From contig JAHQIW010001340.1 in assembly GCA_019055375.1 (NCBI GenBank), positions 1,054,001 through 1,118,000 of the forward strand: 64,000 nucleotides of DNA, written 5' to 3'. The position numbers and the translations under genes are program-made. The stretch's first letter is position 1. Each line of letters starts with the position of its first letter. The notes under the pieces were generated by a model. It was given only the letters and a program-made list of their open reading frames with translations. It made no database searches and was not told the DNA's origin. This document shows, in pieces, positions 34,201 through 46,500 of the stretch. The stretch is from Parelaphostrongylus tenuis (taxonomy: Eukaryota > Nematoda > Chromadorea > Rhabditida > Metastrongylidae).

Positions 34201-36107
34201 ACGACAGTAGTACTGATATAATGCACAGGTTGACTACTGCAAATCTCTGTAGGTCAAATACACTTATCGTTTTATTCACCCCTATGGTACTTGGTAAACT
34301 TAACTGTATAGTGTTTTCCCTCACAAAGAGATCAACGCTAACGGCTCCATCTTTCATCCGCTACGTCACATTATGAAGGAAATGCAGGGCAATGACCCCG
34401 AGTACCTTTCAGTTATCATCCCATCCAAGATTTAGTGTTCTGGAAAATCCTCATAAAGACTGATAGCGGTTAATGAATGAGAAGTAAGAGCGATGCTACA
34501 AAAAATTTGTGGCAAGGATTTTCTCTACAGCGAAATGCTCCCTTTTATTTGCTAGATTTTTGAGGACATGGTTATTATCGAGGTTAGCGCTCTTGTTCTA
34601 CTAATAAACAGTATTTAGAGTGACTGGTACGATGCTGCAACGAGGCTGCAGAGGAAAATTTTTCTCAAAGATTCCTTCCCTTTTATTCATGGCACTAATG
34701 ATAGCTATTCTAGCTAACGTCAAGCCATGTTGCAGAGTCATTCCAGAAAAAATAGAATTTGCTGCAAATAATTTGATACGTCGACAATATATCATCACGA
34801 GTCGTGGTGGCTTTAGCATACTTTTCATCCATACCTCTCCCTCACCGTATAGAAGATGCCTGTTTGAATCAAACCCAGGACATTGTCTTTGGGTAAGACG
34901 TGGCTTTTGCTAAAGAGTGACAATTGATTCAGACTTGCTGATGTCGCATGATCTGTTTTAAGTCCAGGGCATCACGATCTTCTCGGTCTTACTGATCAAG
35001 GGCAATTTGCAATAGCCCTAATATAAAATCAGAACCATGAGAAGCAAACAGCAATTTAGCGCTGCAAGCAATGGATTGTCAGGCAAAAATATTTTGTTAA
35101 TCAGACTACTAACGAAAACAATTGTGCTACAATAGAAATTGCATTTAACAACGTTTTTGTTTATGACATCAAAACTGATAAAGTAATGTTTTCAAAAAAT
35201 TAAAATAAAAAACAGCGTGCTTGCATTACTTAGAGAATTTCTCATTCGCCAAGTAAACCGACATTGAATTTGTAAACCACTGCTCTCAACACCTACATTC
35301 AAAGCTCTAAAAACTGAATTGAAGGAGCTACTTACGCTATACAAAGGACAAGTAAGAGGTGGCAAATGTTCTATAAAGCCTGAAAAAAGGCAATTTAGAA
35401 CTGACAGAAAAGTATAAAAATAATCTGAACTTGACATTTCTAGGAAAAAAGTTGTGAGTCCGCATAATTTCTCCCCAATTTCCACGTAAACTGCAACGAA
35501 CAGTAGGAGCTTGTATTCATGCCGCACAGCAGGAAATGAGATCGACACTTCCATCTGAAGGAAAGAAGGCCAAGATTTTACCGCTATCGGAAATTTCCTC
35601 TGCGTTAAAAATAATCTAGCCCAAAAGTGCAAAACTAAAAGCTTTATGAGCATGCACAACTCTGTTGAAGACATGTTTAATTATTCACATCCGTACATCA
35701 GAGCTCATTGGGTGTGTTTCTCGTCAAAAGCAACAGGAAATAGTGGACGTTACGTCAGACTGTGAAAGGCCGAAATGCCTCAAGAGCTATAAATTTGGAA
35801 AATAAAGATAGGAAATTGAAAAACTGAGAGACTTTTCTGTCTTCGATGCGCATCTTAAGTGGGAACACATGTTTCAAGAGAAGTAATAAAGCTCTGCTTA
35901 CAAAGTCATCGATTCATCACTACACCGTGGTCACTGTGGTCATGGTTCGCTATCAAACTCACTCACCGCCTGATCCGCACGAAATTTCGCTTTTAACGTG
36001 AGACTTAGAAGAGAACTACTATAATTATCCAAGAAAAAAAGGCGTGTGCATGAAAAAGACGTTTTAGATGAAACGCTTTTTCTTCGAGAATGTCAAATAT
36101 GAAAGTT
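34201..36107. other. Convergent intergenic spacer with a 160-codon orphan ORF
   Basis: The spacer between the two convergent genes. The minus frame 35674-35192 is open for 160 codons and would give a Leu/Phe/Ser-rich protein with several hydrophobic stretches (for example YKLLLFVAVYVEIG) and no recognised domain. The plus strand is purine-rich here, which lowers stop density on the minus strand, so chance is plausible. No splice signals or start context support it. Confidence 0.35.
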
Positions 36108-36352
36108 GGCGGCGTAGCCGAATGGCTGTGATGCTCGTCGTGGCGCGCGTAGACCCGGACTCCATCCCCAAGCCTCTCCGGCAACCAATAATAACACCCT
36201 ATGGAACGCCACAGTCGGGCTATCCTCACAATGCCAGGAAACTCGCTCAACCAGTATTCCACGACGTTCAAAAAGATAACAAAAAAAGGAATTAAATGCT
36301 AGAAGCACTGGGATCCGTACAGTGAAATAACACTCTGAAGAGTGTGGAATAA
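36108..36352 (+). repeat. tRNA-derived SINE, family 2, copy 3
   Basis: Best copy of the family: head GGCGGCGTAGCCGAATGGCT (A box TAGCCGAATGG), GGACTCCATCCCCAAG (B-box position), then CTATGGAACGCCACAGTCGG and CAATGCCAGGAAACTCGCTC. It ends near AACACTCTGAAGAG like the copy at 17345. Open frames on both strands here are shadows. Confidence 0.7.
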
Positions 36353-37411
36353 AGTGTGAAAGAGTATGGAAAACTCACTCAAATATCACAGGTGGTTATC
36401 GAAGGAATCCAATTTATGTCAACCCGTTGAGTCCTACGCTGCTTTCTCACGCTTCAGCCAGCGCGATCGCGCGGCGCGTAAATGACACTGCGATGGATTT
36501 CTGATGGAATTCAGAACTTGATCGCGACTAAAGGGGGTCTAACCGACATTGAACGCGCAATATGGTAGAGGAGGCCTCAATACGGCTAATTTTGATTGAA
36601 GCATTCCAAAACAAAAGTTTATCAAAAATGATGTTGCCCTTCACAGCGAGACACCACTTTATTGATAAAACTCAACAATTTCCTGTCGTTATGTTGAATA
36701 TTCAATCACATCAGCAAGCAGGATCGACATGGATCTTGCGTATAGATTTCCCTTAACCGGAGTCTCGCACCAGAGAGACTCCTTTGAATTCAACCAGTAG
36801 GTTCAGTAAGACAGCAACACTCCTTGTCCTAATCATTGCCGACCAGAAAAAGCGTTCGAGAGAGTCCAAATAGTACTTGTCTTGAATTTTTGACTCAAAA
36901 GAACATCCTTAACTCGTTCTAGATGAGCTCATGGACCGTAGTGACTGCACCACAGATATGCGCACTTCTATTGATCTCATACCTTATCCAAAAGAAAACA
37001 GTCGGAACAGTCGGACATGGCGACACCACCTAGCTGAAATCTTTTATCCATCTATTGCAGTGGACAACGAACTAGATTAAACGAGAAGAAAAAAATGTAG
37101 GCGCTGACAGTAAGTCCTCACACAGCCTTCAATTTTCTGAGGTCGCAGTTGAGTTTCAGTGGGACTTCTAGTGAGCAAGGTGCTCACCAACGTGGGAAGA
37201 CGACACACCTAAAAATGAACAGAAAAAATAGCCCAATTAGAGAATAGCGCATGTCACCATGTTAGCCTACATTTGAATTTGTAGCGTCGTAATCATTCTC
37301 AAATTTCACGAAAATGTAGATGTTTATGATCTGATTTCCTTTTCCTGTAAGATAGTATGACAAGATCAAGACGCAGAGACAAGACAGAAGACTGTTTTTC
37401 CACTTGAAATC
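36353..37411. other. Intergenic spacer, no gene seen
   Basis: Contains a GC patch at 36462-36480 (GCGCGATCGCGCGGCGCG) and otherwise AT-rich sequence. Nothing assigned. Confidence 0.45.
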
Positions 37412-37417
37412 TTTATT
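37412..37417 (-). other. Probable poly(A) signal of the PTIP homologue
   Basis: AATAAA on the minus strand, about 157 bases after the stop codon. Confidence 0.5.
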
Positions 37418-37573
37418 TCTATAGAAAATATTTAAATAAATAAACCCGTAAACAATGGACAAAGTAGCAAAATTTACAGTAGTTACAAAAAGGAAGTGAA
37501 ATTCGACTCCGCCATTAGAAAAATTGCACACCATCAATTCACTGAAACGAAATGTGAACCTATAGTAGTTACA

Positions 37574-40500
37574 TTAAGCTTTCACTCGATGTGGCTGTGG
37601 TTGATCGATCATTGGCCGTTGAGGCATCGGACGGTAATGAGGATGGCCAGGTGGAGGCTGAGGTGCCTGTGGCCGAGTCAGAGATGCTGTACTTACTCGG
37701 TACAACGGATGTGGCTCCAGCTCTTGCCTTATGAGCGCTATCAACACAAGGTCTGTGTTGTAAACGGCTGAAACAGTGATGTCAGAATTATTAAATCACC
37801 TCTAAACCTCAAAGAAATCATCGAAGCCTTAGGAAAAGACCGTATGCTCTTCAAAATAAACTTCAACGCACCTTAACAACTGCAACTTTTCCCGGAGCAA
37901 TCAGGATTTTGTAAATAAGTGCAGATTAATTTCTGCTTTACAACTTTTAATTCGACGTTTGGCATAAGATATATGGACTTATAAACAGCTTCACTCTCTA
38001 GTGAAATCAACCAACTGATATACCCTTTAATGTAGAGTGATGTGCAAAATTTTCGCGTCAGGCGAGACTCAGACCCACATCTCACTCTATCCGGGAGCGC
38101 GTGCTCTTATCCGTTGCACGACGACGCTCGTTTTGCTCACCACTCTTTCTACGCTACAACGCATCTATAGAGTGAGATGTGGATTCCAGTTCCGCATGAC
38201 GCGAAAGTTTTGCACATCACTCTACACCAATGGGTATATTTGTAACCTCATATCACCGCTGGAAGCGGTTAAGCAAAACGAAATTATATTTGAACCAACT
38301 AATGTTGACGAAAGAGACTCGGCAAGAATGGTATGAAAAGAGCTTCACTTTTTCTATTTTGTAGGATCAGGTGACATTAGACATATTATAGAGCATACCA
38401 GAGTCTAACCTAGACAGAACTTCGCTGCACTTTCTTGTTCATTTTGTACAGAAAGGGAAAAGATCGCTGGGGAGGAAGCCACAACTACCAATAAAGATTC
38501 ACAACCAAAATGATGCTTAGTAGACCAAATAATTACTGTAGGAAAGAATTATTAATTAAGATGAACACTCACGGAAATTGCATTCTAGAAGGTACTGAAC
38601 CATTCGAAGGTCACACTCACAGCTGATGACGATGTACGGTGCGTCCGTTTCAATACAGCGCGCTAAATGAACACATAATTCCAACTAGTGAATAATGAAA
38701 GAGGGCTTAACAAAAGACAACTTTTGAGCCGTTAAAAATTACCTATGTTGGCAGGTGCTGGTCGATTTTCATGAACAATACCACCAGCAATACGGATTAG
38801 TCGCGTCAGTACTGCACGACTGGGCTCAACCGATGGTGTAATGTAGAACTGAACGTCCTAAAATATGTGACTATAACTCAGTAACAATTTGTATCACTTG
38901 TCCAAGAAATGAATGTTTGCGTTAAGGCTCTTGGCTTTCGTGACGTTGAATGATGAACTGATCTTGGTACTCTCTCCCCACATTTATAACGTCATAGACA
39001 AGGTATTTATTGTATCCAGCAATCGCACCTCATACAATATTCAGAACATGTTTGTAATACGTACCTCAAACACTTTCCGATGTCGTGCTCTTATTACACT
39101 ACGCTTGCAGTTATAGCCTAAATGCCGTTCTTGATCCTCATCATGCAAGAAATAATCAAGAGTATCTGAAATATTAACACTTAGAAGGCCGAATATTCAA
39201 TTGAGGGTTCTAAAATTATAATGGAAATTGATACAAGATATTCAACATCCGGTCATACTTTTGCAATTAAACTGCATTCTTTTAAAGTATCGGTGTTGAG
39301 AGCATATTTTTTATAACACTCAATAGTCCCAAGACGTAACAGTATGATAGCCATCAGTCGAGGAGCAGAGGACCTTACGGACATTTAGAAGAAATTTTGC
39401 TATATCTCCTGGAGAGTTAGACATTCTCTATATAATAATCTTCAAAATTCAAACATGTTTCTTCAACTTACTCACGAAACTGAAAAGTAAATTATGACTT
39501 GAAGTTGCAATCCCAAAAAGCCAACATCTCAAATCCCATTAGGATTGATTTATTAAAATAAACCTATTTCGTTGTCGAACCCATACTGAAGAGGACCTCA
39601 ATGTTATAGATCACCCATCTACTGCCTCACGTTCCAAGGAACACCTTGCCACATCAAAGAAGAATTCTGATAGGCCGCATCCTCTCATCTCAGATAATTC
39701 AATGACGTATTTGATGATTCTCACGTGCATCATCAGATCTTTGGCTTTCAAAAGCATCACTTCAGCTTACCATACTTTTAACGTGTATAGTGAATAGACT
39801 TACAAGTGACTTAATCAAGGTCTCTTCCTCACTTGCTAAGAGGATTTCCATTAAAATGACTTATAGAATACAGTGTGAATGAATGAGAACGCAACCAATC
39901 AGCTGATGGTCCTTTACAGAGAGGCTACTTTTTCTTGCCTTAGATCACTCTATACAGAAGTAATATCGTCGCGCATGTAGAAGATTCACCTAGGTGATTT
40001 GATCTATTGTAAACCTTTTAACAAATTTTGTTCAACAAAACATTATTAATAGATTGAACCAATATGATTCAACATCGAGTGTAGAAAATAAGTGAAGGGC
40101 AACACAGTCAAGTTCTAGAGTGCGCAGAAGATGATCGTCGCTGGGCAAAATCACTACTTTTCACTTCGAAAAAGAATATGCGACTACATAGCCCGGATAA
40201 CGATAAAAATCACTCTACGTACCCATCCACTGCCGACATTCATAGCCGTGTACTACCCAGTACGGGTTTACAATGTTCTTTCCCAAACATATTGCCTCTA
40301 AAAGTCGTTCTGTTCGCCGGCCATTAGGAGTTACCAGATGAGTGCATTCCGAAACTTGCTCGCAGGTGCTTCCTCCCAGGAAGCGAATTTTCTGAAAAGT
40401 CACTAAACTATATGCAATTGAGATCCTCATTCCTAAGCCAAAAAAGGCTCGCAAAACACGAAAAAACATGACAAATTTCTGAGAAAAAAGTGTTCGAGAA

Positions 40501-43500
40501 TGGACGGACCTGAGTTAAAATGTGTTTGTTTTCGTTGTCGATTCCGCTAAAAGCAACCACGTAAGCGGGATGAGTGCCGGCTGACTTTTCACGCTCCTCG
40601 ACGCTAGCGGCAATCTCCGCTTCGGTCGGTGGTGACGACTGCATTCTGAAGCATTTGACATCAAATACAAGTATCACGTTGTGGATCATTCTTAGTTTAC
40701 ATGAAAATTTTTCAATGAATCAAATCTCTTACTAACCGTAATTTACTTCTTTATTTTGGATCTTGAAACAAATTAATTTTTTTCAAAGTTGTTATCGTCT
40801 TGAAGTTTTGCTTCCTTTCGATTGACTAGAACAGCGTTCCATGTGGAAGCGTTTGACTTGCAAGCGTAGTTCACAACTGGCTATTCTTTTCACGACTCGA
40901 AAAATTTTCATGTAAACTAAGAATGAATTGACTCTCTTGATTACTGAGTCGCAATAATTTCACGACGATAACAGCTTTAAAAAAATTAATGAGCAGATGA
41001 ACATTCAAACCTGCGGTATATTTGAACTAGATCAATATCCTTGATTCGATTTGAACGTTAACTTCAACTTCATATATGAATAATCCACCTACTTATTTTG
41101 CTACACTTTTCCTTTTTTTGGAAGTTTAATCCCGCCTCGCGTGAAAGCTTTGAACATCACTCTACACCAATTGGGTATATTTGTTATAGCTTAAATTATA
41201 CATCAAATTACTTATTTTATTGGTCATTGTTTAATTTTTCAAAGTACTTTCATCATATTACTGATTACTTCGCCCTATTTGTATCAATGAAATTCTGAAA
41301 ATAGAATGAACAAAAAGCAATATTCATAACCAATCTCGTGTAGCAACGAAAGCTTAATCCTTGTTTATTCCTTTGCTCCACAGATGACCTTTTTCGGCGT
41401 CTATGTTCTTATCAATGCCGTTCTTCTTGTGAAGAAAAAACAGGGAGACGAGTACAAAGATGAAAAAAGGAATTTTCAATAAGTCCGACTACAATAGCTC
41501 GTCTAGATTGATCATAAAAACATCTGGGATGACAACAGATCATATCCAAATCTGTACCAATTGTTCTTCAAAATCTAAGAAGATTAACAACGGAACAGAA
41601 GCCCAAGTGGTGCAGTGATTAACACATGAACCCGTTATTATCCGAAATTTTATTTTTCTCCAAGCACTTTGGATATTTGTATGGGGAAATGTTGATATCA
41701 CGATGAAAATTACCAACCGAAGTTTCTTATTGGGAAATACTCCTTCGTCGTTCTCAACTGCTTGTTTAGTATCGAAAGAACGTCGCCACTGCTCCGGTGA
41801 TACAATTACTGGCATTTTCCATGCCACTAAAGCAAATCAATATAAAGGAATAGAATACAAGCACAAAAATGCTGAGATATGGACAAAGCTTGGAACCTGA
41901 TGCATGTAGAATGCACTTGAACCACGACTATCCTTTTAAATTTATATGCTACAAGAAACACTCACAGAGCAATTGTTTGAACTGATCATTTATCATTTCC
42001 AGTGCATATGGGCCAGGCGAAACGCCTTCACACGGCTGACCAACCTGTAATGGAAACAAATGCAAAATTACTGCCGAAGGGTAAGATAAAAAATAGCATT
42101 AAGGAGCGACCTGATATCGTTGGTTGTCAACATCTACCCTCTGACCGGCATAATTATCAGCTAACCATTGATAGTTTACCACTTGAATATCCCATTCGCG
42201 AGCTTTCTCAACTTTTTCAACTCCAGCTCTGAAAAACATAAATCAGTACTTATGAGCGTCTAAATTAAAACTTATATGCTACGTCTGCGAGTGAGAATTT
42301 TAATTCGAAAAGCGGTGTTGTCCAAAGACGCAAGTATAAACTAGTATCAACTCTCTTTTCAAACATGGCACATGATCTGAGTATCCTGTGTGCATTTGAA
42401 CATGACTATTGAATATATACAGAGAGGGGTGGGCCTGCCTGTAAAAAAGTAAAGGATAAAGCTCTCGACGTTGATTAATCTCTGAGGAATGCGCCATGCA
42501 TTCGTCTTCTGTTTCTGATTTCGTTTGAGGTGACTGAATGCATATATGGCCTTTACAATGACTCGCCGTGGCCTCCCGCTGAACCGAGTCAGTGTTGCTT
42601 GTCCTTCCAGACAAGTCTGAGACCAGTCTGGTAACAATTTACCGACCTTGGAGGGATAGATCTTAGTGAGCTGGCTTAGTGAGCCCTGAGCACGAGATCG
42701 AACCATTGACCATGTGCGACGCAGAGCACCTCTAAACATGCGCCACATGCGCTCTTTAGCTTGCATATATGTAAAAGAATTATATCCGCCAATGATAATT
42801 CAGATGAAACCTTCCATGAGTTTATTAGGGGAACGATGAGTGATCGAGCCATCAGATGTACTACTAGTAAAGCCTCCATTTAATCCTTTGTGTTCGCAAG
42901 CTTATCGAGCAGGAAGACGTTTATCTTACTCGTACGAGTCCTCATGGATACTGCTTTCCACGACAGGTCTTATAGTTTAGCAAACTTATACAAATACTGG
43001 TCAAACAGACGTAAAGAGAACAGCTTGCAGACGCAAGCAGTAATGTATGGATTATTCAATGTGTATGGGAACAAAAAGAGTGCATGTGGTGCAGTGGTTA
43101 GAGGTGCTCTGCGTTGCACACGAGGTCAATGGTTCGATCTCGCGCTCATGGCTCACCAAGCCATCCATACCTCCGGGGTCGGTAAATTGGTACCAGGCAG
43201 GTCTTAAACTTGTCTGAGATGATAAGCAGCACTGACTCGGTTCAGCGGGAGACCACCGCGAGTCATTGTAAAAGGCCAGATATGCAGTCAATCACCTCAA
43301 ACGAAGTTAAAATTGAAGTCGAATGCATGGTGCATCCTTCAGGGATTGATCAACGCCGAGAGCTTTATCCTTTATCCTTTTATGGGAATAAAATGAGATA
43401 ACACGGTGTTGCAGAGATTGGATTATTATCAGAATGAGATTGGTTCGAGGAACAAGTAATGTCGTTTTTTTGTCAATGATTAACACTGTATACACCACCT

Positions 43501-46500
43501 CACTGGAAACCACCTAGTCAGAAAAAAAGTGAACTGACCAACATTTTATATTGCACCGCGAGCGATCAGAACACTGCTACACAATGAAATGATAACACCA
43601 CGTCCTCACTGCCGAAAAATCGAAACAACTCGTTTTATAGATTCCCGAGGGGATCCAATTTGTAGCCGATTCATATCCTCTTGGCGAAGGACAAAGTCGT
43701 TATACTTTTTTACATTTATGACTGTTATTTCGCACCTAGTTATGAGAAATGAACAAATATGGACAAAAACAAGTTGTGGGTATTGCCAACTGAACAACTG
43801 TGAACAAAGGAAAGAGAAGTCGTGAGAACAGAGAACTCTACCTATGAAATGAAAAGCCGTAAGCCTTTACGATTAGCGTTAATATAAATTTAAATATAAA
43901 CACAGATATAAAGGCACATATATACGTACATATATATATATATATATATATATAAATATATATACATGTATACACGTGTAGATACTTGTGTACATATATA
44001 TATATATATATATATGTATGTATATATATATATATGAAAGCTGAATTTACAAGTCATACTAGCTGTGGAAGATTTCAAGAGAACATACGTTTTAGCGATA
44101 AGCAGGCTGTTGTGCCGACTGAGGTACGGCGTGAATCGCGCTCCCATCGCCTCTACCATGAACTTCATTGCGGCGCGCTCACTCTCGTCGAAGCCGGAGA
44201 AAGAAATCAACTGAACATTGCAACTCACAAATCATTTAGGCGCTTCAGAATGACAAACAAATACAATACTTATGAATTTTTCTTTTTGTTTAGAATATCT
44301 TCCACATGCCTTTACAAAGTCTTACACTTGATGATTCTTGTCAACTTTGTTTTTGATAAATGATGCAAAACCGCAAAACCTATAGCACTCAATCTTGATA
44401 ATGATAACGAACGTTAATGGCTGTCGTATGGACTAAAAATAGACGAACTTTGCCGAGCAACGGACGGCAGCCGTCAATAAAGACTGAGGGCAGATGAGCA
44501 TGCCGCCACGGTACATCCATCTGTTTCTTCATAAGCACATCGACCAACCATTGCAGTGTGACTAGACGTTTACGATCTTTTAATGCCTAGACAAATTTCA
44601 GGTTAGTACGAATGCTATCCTAGATAGCTTCAAACATATCCATTAAAATTCATAGCAAAGGGCTTAAATACAAGTACAGCAATAAATTTTCGAACGATTC
44701 AAGAAAGCCCGCTGCAAGAATTGTGACGAGTATCCTACCAAGTGCGCATGTTGAGTTCTGATTGACTCGACGATTACGTGAGTGATCGCTCCAGCCCTTT
44801 CAGCATATGCTTTTGCACCAAATTCAATATCGCCACCATGCATTCGAATTGCCAACACAATATTCGGCAGATCCAACTTGTCAGTGAATATTCGATCCAT
44901 ATCGAACATATGCAGCACACAACCAGCCAAACAAATATCCGGATGCACTGAAAACCATTTGAATGACAAACATTGCTCCCACGATATGAAAGCAACCATT
45001 TGTTTAACAAATGGCTACAAACTATCAAAACTCTTTCTCTGGATAAAGTGAATTCAGATGAAACTGATTGATTCTCTTAATGGTTCTCACTACTACCACA
45101 ACTTATCCTCTGCAAGTTCATAGAAAAATTGAACTCTAAAAAATATGTTATGTAGAGATTTTCTTTTGCAACAATCCCACAAAAAACCGTAAATATTGAG
45201 CAATTTTATACGTAACTTTATAAAACCCCTATTAATAACCAAATCAACCATCTAATCAACGAAGAGAATCTACCATCTTTGCATCCAATTATGCTGCCTG
45301 ATGTAAACAGCATAGCAATAGCTTTCATCAAACGTAACAACCTTTGTGAAGTTAAGTGAAGTGAAAAATTCATCTGTGAGAGTAACTAAGAAGATGAATT
45401 CAATTAATAAGCACTCACCACTCAGAAGCAAACTCGGCTCGTAAGTGAAGAACTGGCTAGGAATCACAGGCTGCTGAGGTGTGGGAACCATTCGAATTGG
45501 TTGTGTGACAATGTCCCCTGAAAAATGAAGGTCTGCTTTCAATTTTGATAGGAAGTTTCGTTTGAATCCTAAAACACGCATGACGGCTTAGCTATTCTAT
45601 AAACAAAAAAAAGAACTTTCACCCAAGATTTGAACCTTAAACATCTTCTTCAAACAGTTTCACTTCACTCTTACTGTGAAAACTGCTGAACTTCAGTTCA
45701 CTTGTTTCCACCTAATAAATGAGGAGTCATTTGAATGCTTGTGTCAAAAGAAAACCGACCGTTACTCATGGGACGCGGCATGGTGGCCTGAGGCGGAATG
45801 GGCGCTTGTGTGGGGGACATCAACGGTGGCGACCTCATGTCCGCTGCGTAATGGGGTGATGCCGTCGGTTGTGAAAACCGAGATCCTGCATTGAACAATT
45901 CGATTAGAATAGCACCATTCGTTCTTCTAATTATGTAATTTTGGTGTTCACTTCAATCCTGACTAGTTTCGTATCACTTTTTCGAGCACTGAGTGTATCC
46001 ATTGCTATCGTATCCGTTCTCAAAATCAAACACAGTGACCATGTAGAACAAATTTTTGATATACATAATTCTATATGCATATACACTTTATACGTACACT
46101 ACACATATGTGCATATATATACGCCTATGTGCATATATACATGCAGATATTTATGCCTATGTGTATATGTGTGCTATAAAGGAATAAATAAACAAAGAAT
46201 ATTCGAATAAAATTGTTTCACAAGAATGTCCACATTCTGTCCACAGTGCACATTCCTGTGATTTATATTTGGCATTGTACTCTGCCATTGAAAACAAAAT
46301 CAGGCAGTAGATAAAAGTTGAAACTGAAAGTAATTAAGTGAATAAACGTTATTTAACACGTTGGCAACGACGTCGACATCCTGCTCGTCGCGCCGCCGCG
46401 CCGCCACGTACGCGGCAGGAGCGATGACGTTGGGTAGTTTTCTAATGGAATATGGATATTTATCGTACTAAGGAAATTTCGTTCGCAGTAAGTGATCAAA

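Noticed and set aside
36005..36308. Pairs of open frames on both strands
   Set aside because: They overlap a SINE family 2 copy and its flank; the matching copy at 17345 does not keep the frames.
42300..43401. Recurring frames with SSTDSVQRE and DQRRELYPLSFY
   Set aside because: The same frame reappears wherever SINE family 1 occurs, in either orientation and with no start or stop conservation; it is a shadow of the repeat, not a protein family.
43890..44363. Tyr/Ile-rich open frames on both strands
   Set aside because: They are translations of TA-type microsatellite; only the part up to 44089-44210 on the minus strand is real (PTIP BRCT4 exon).
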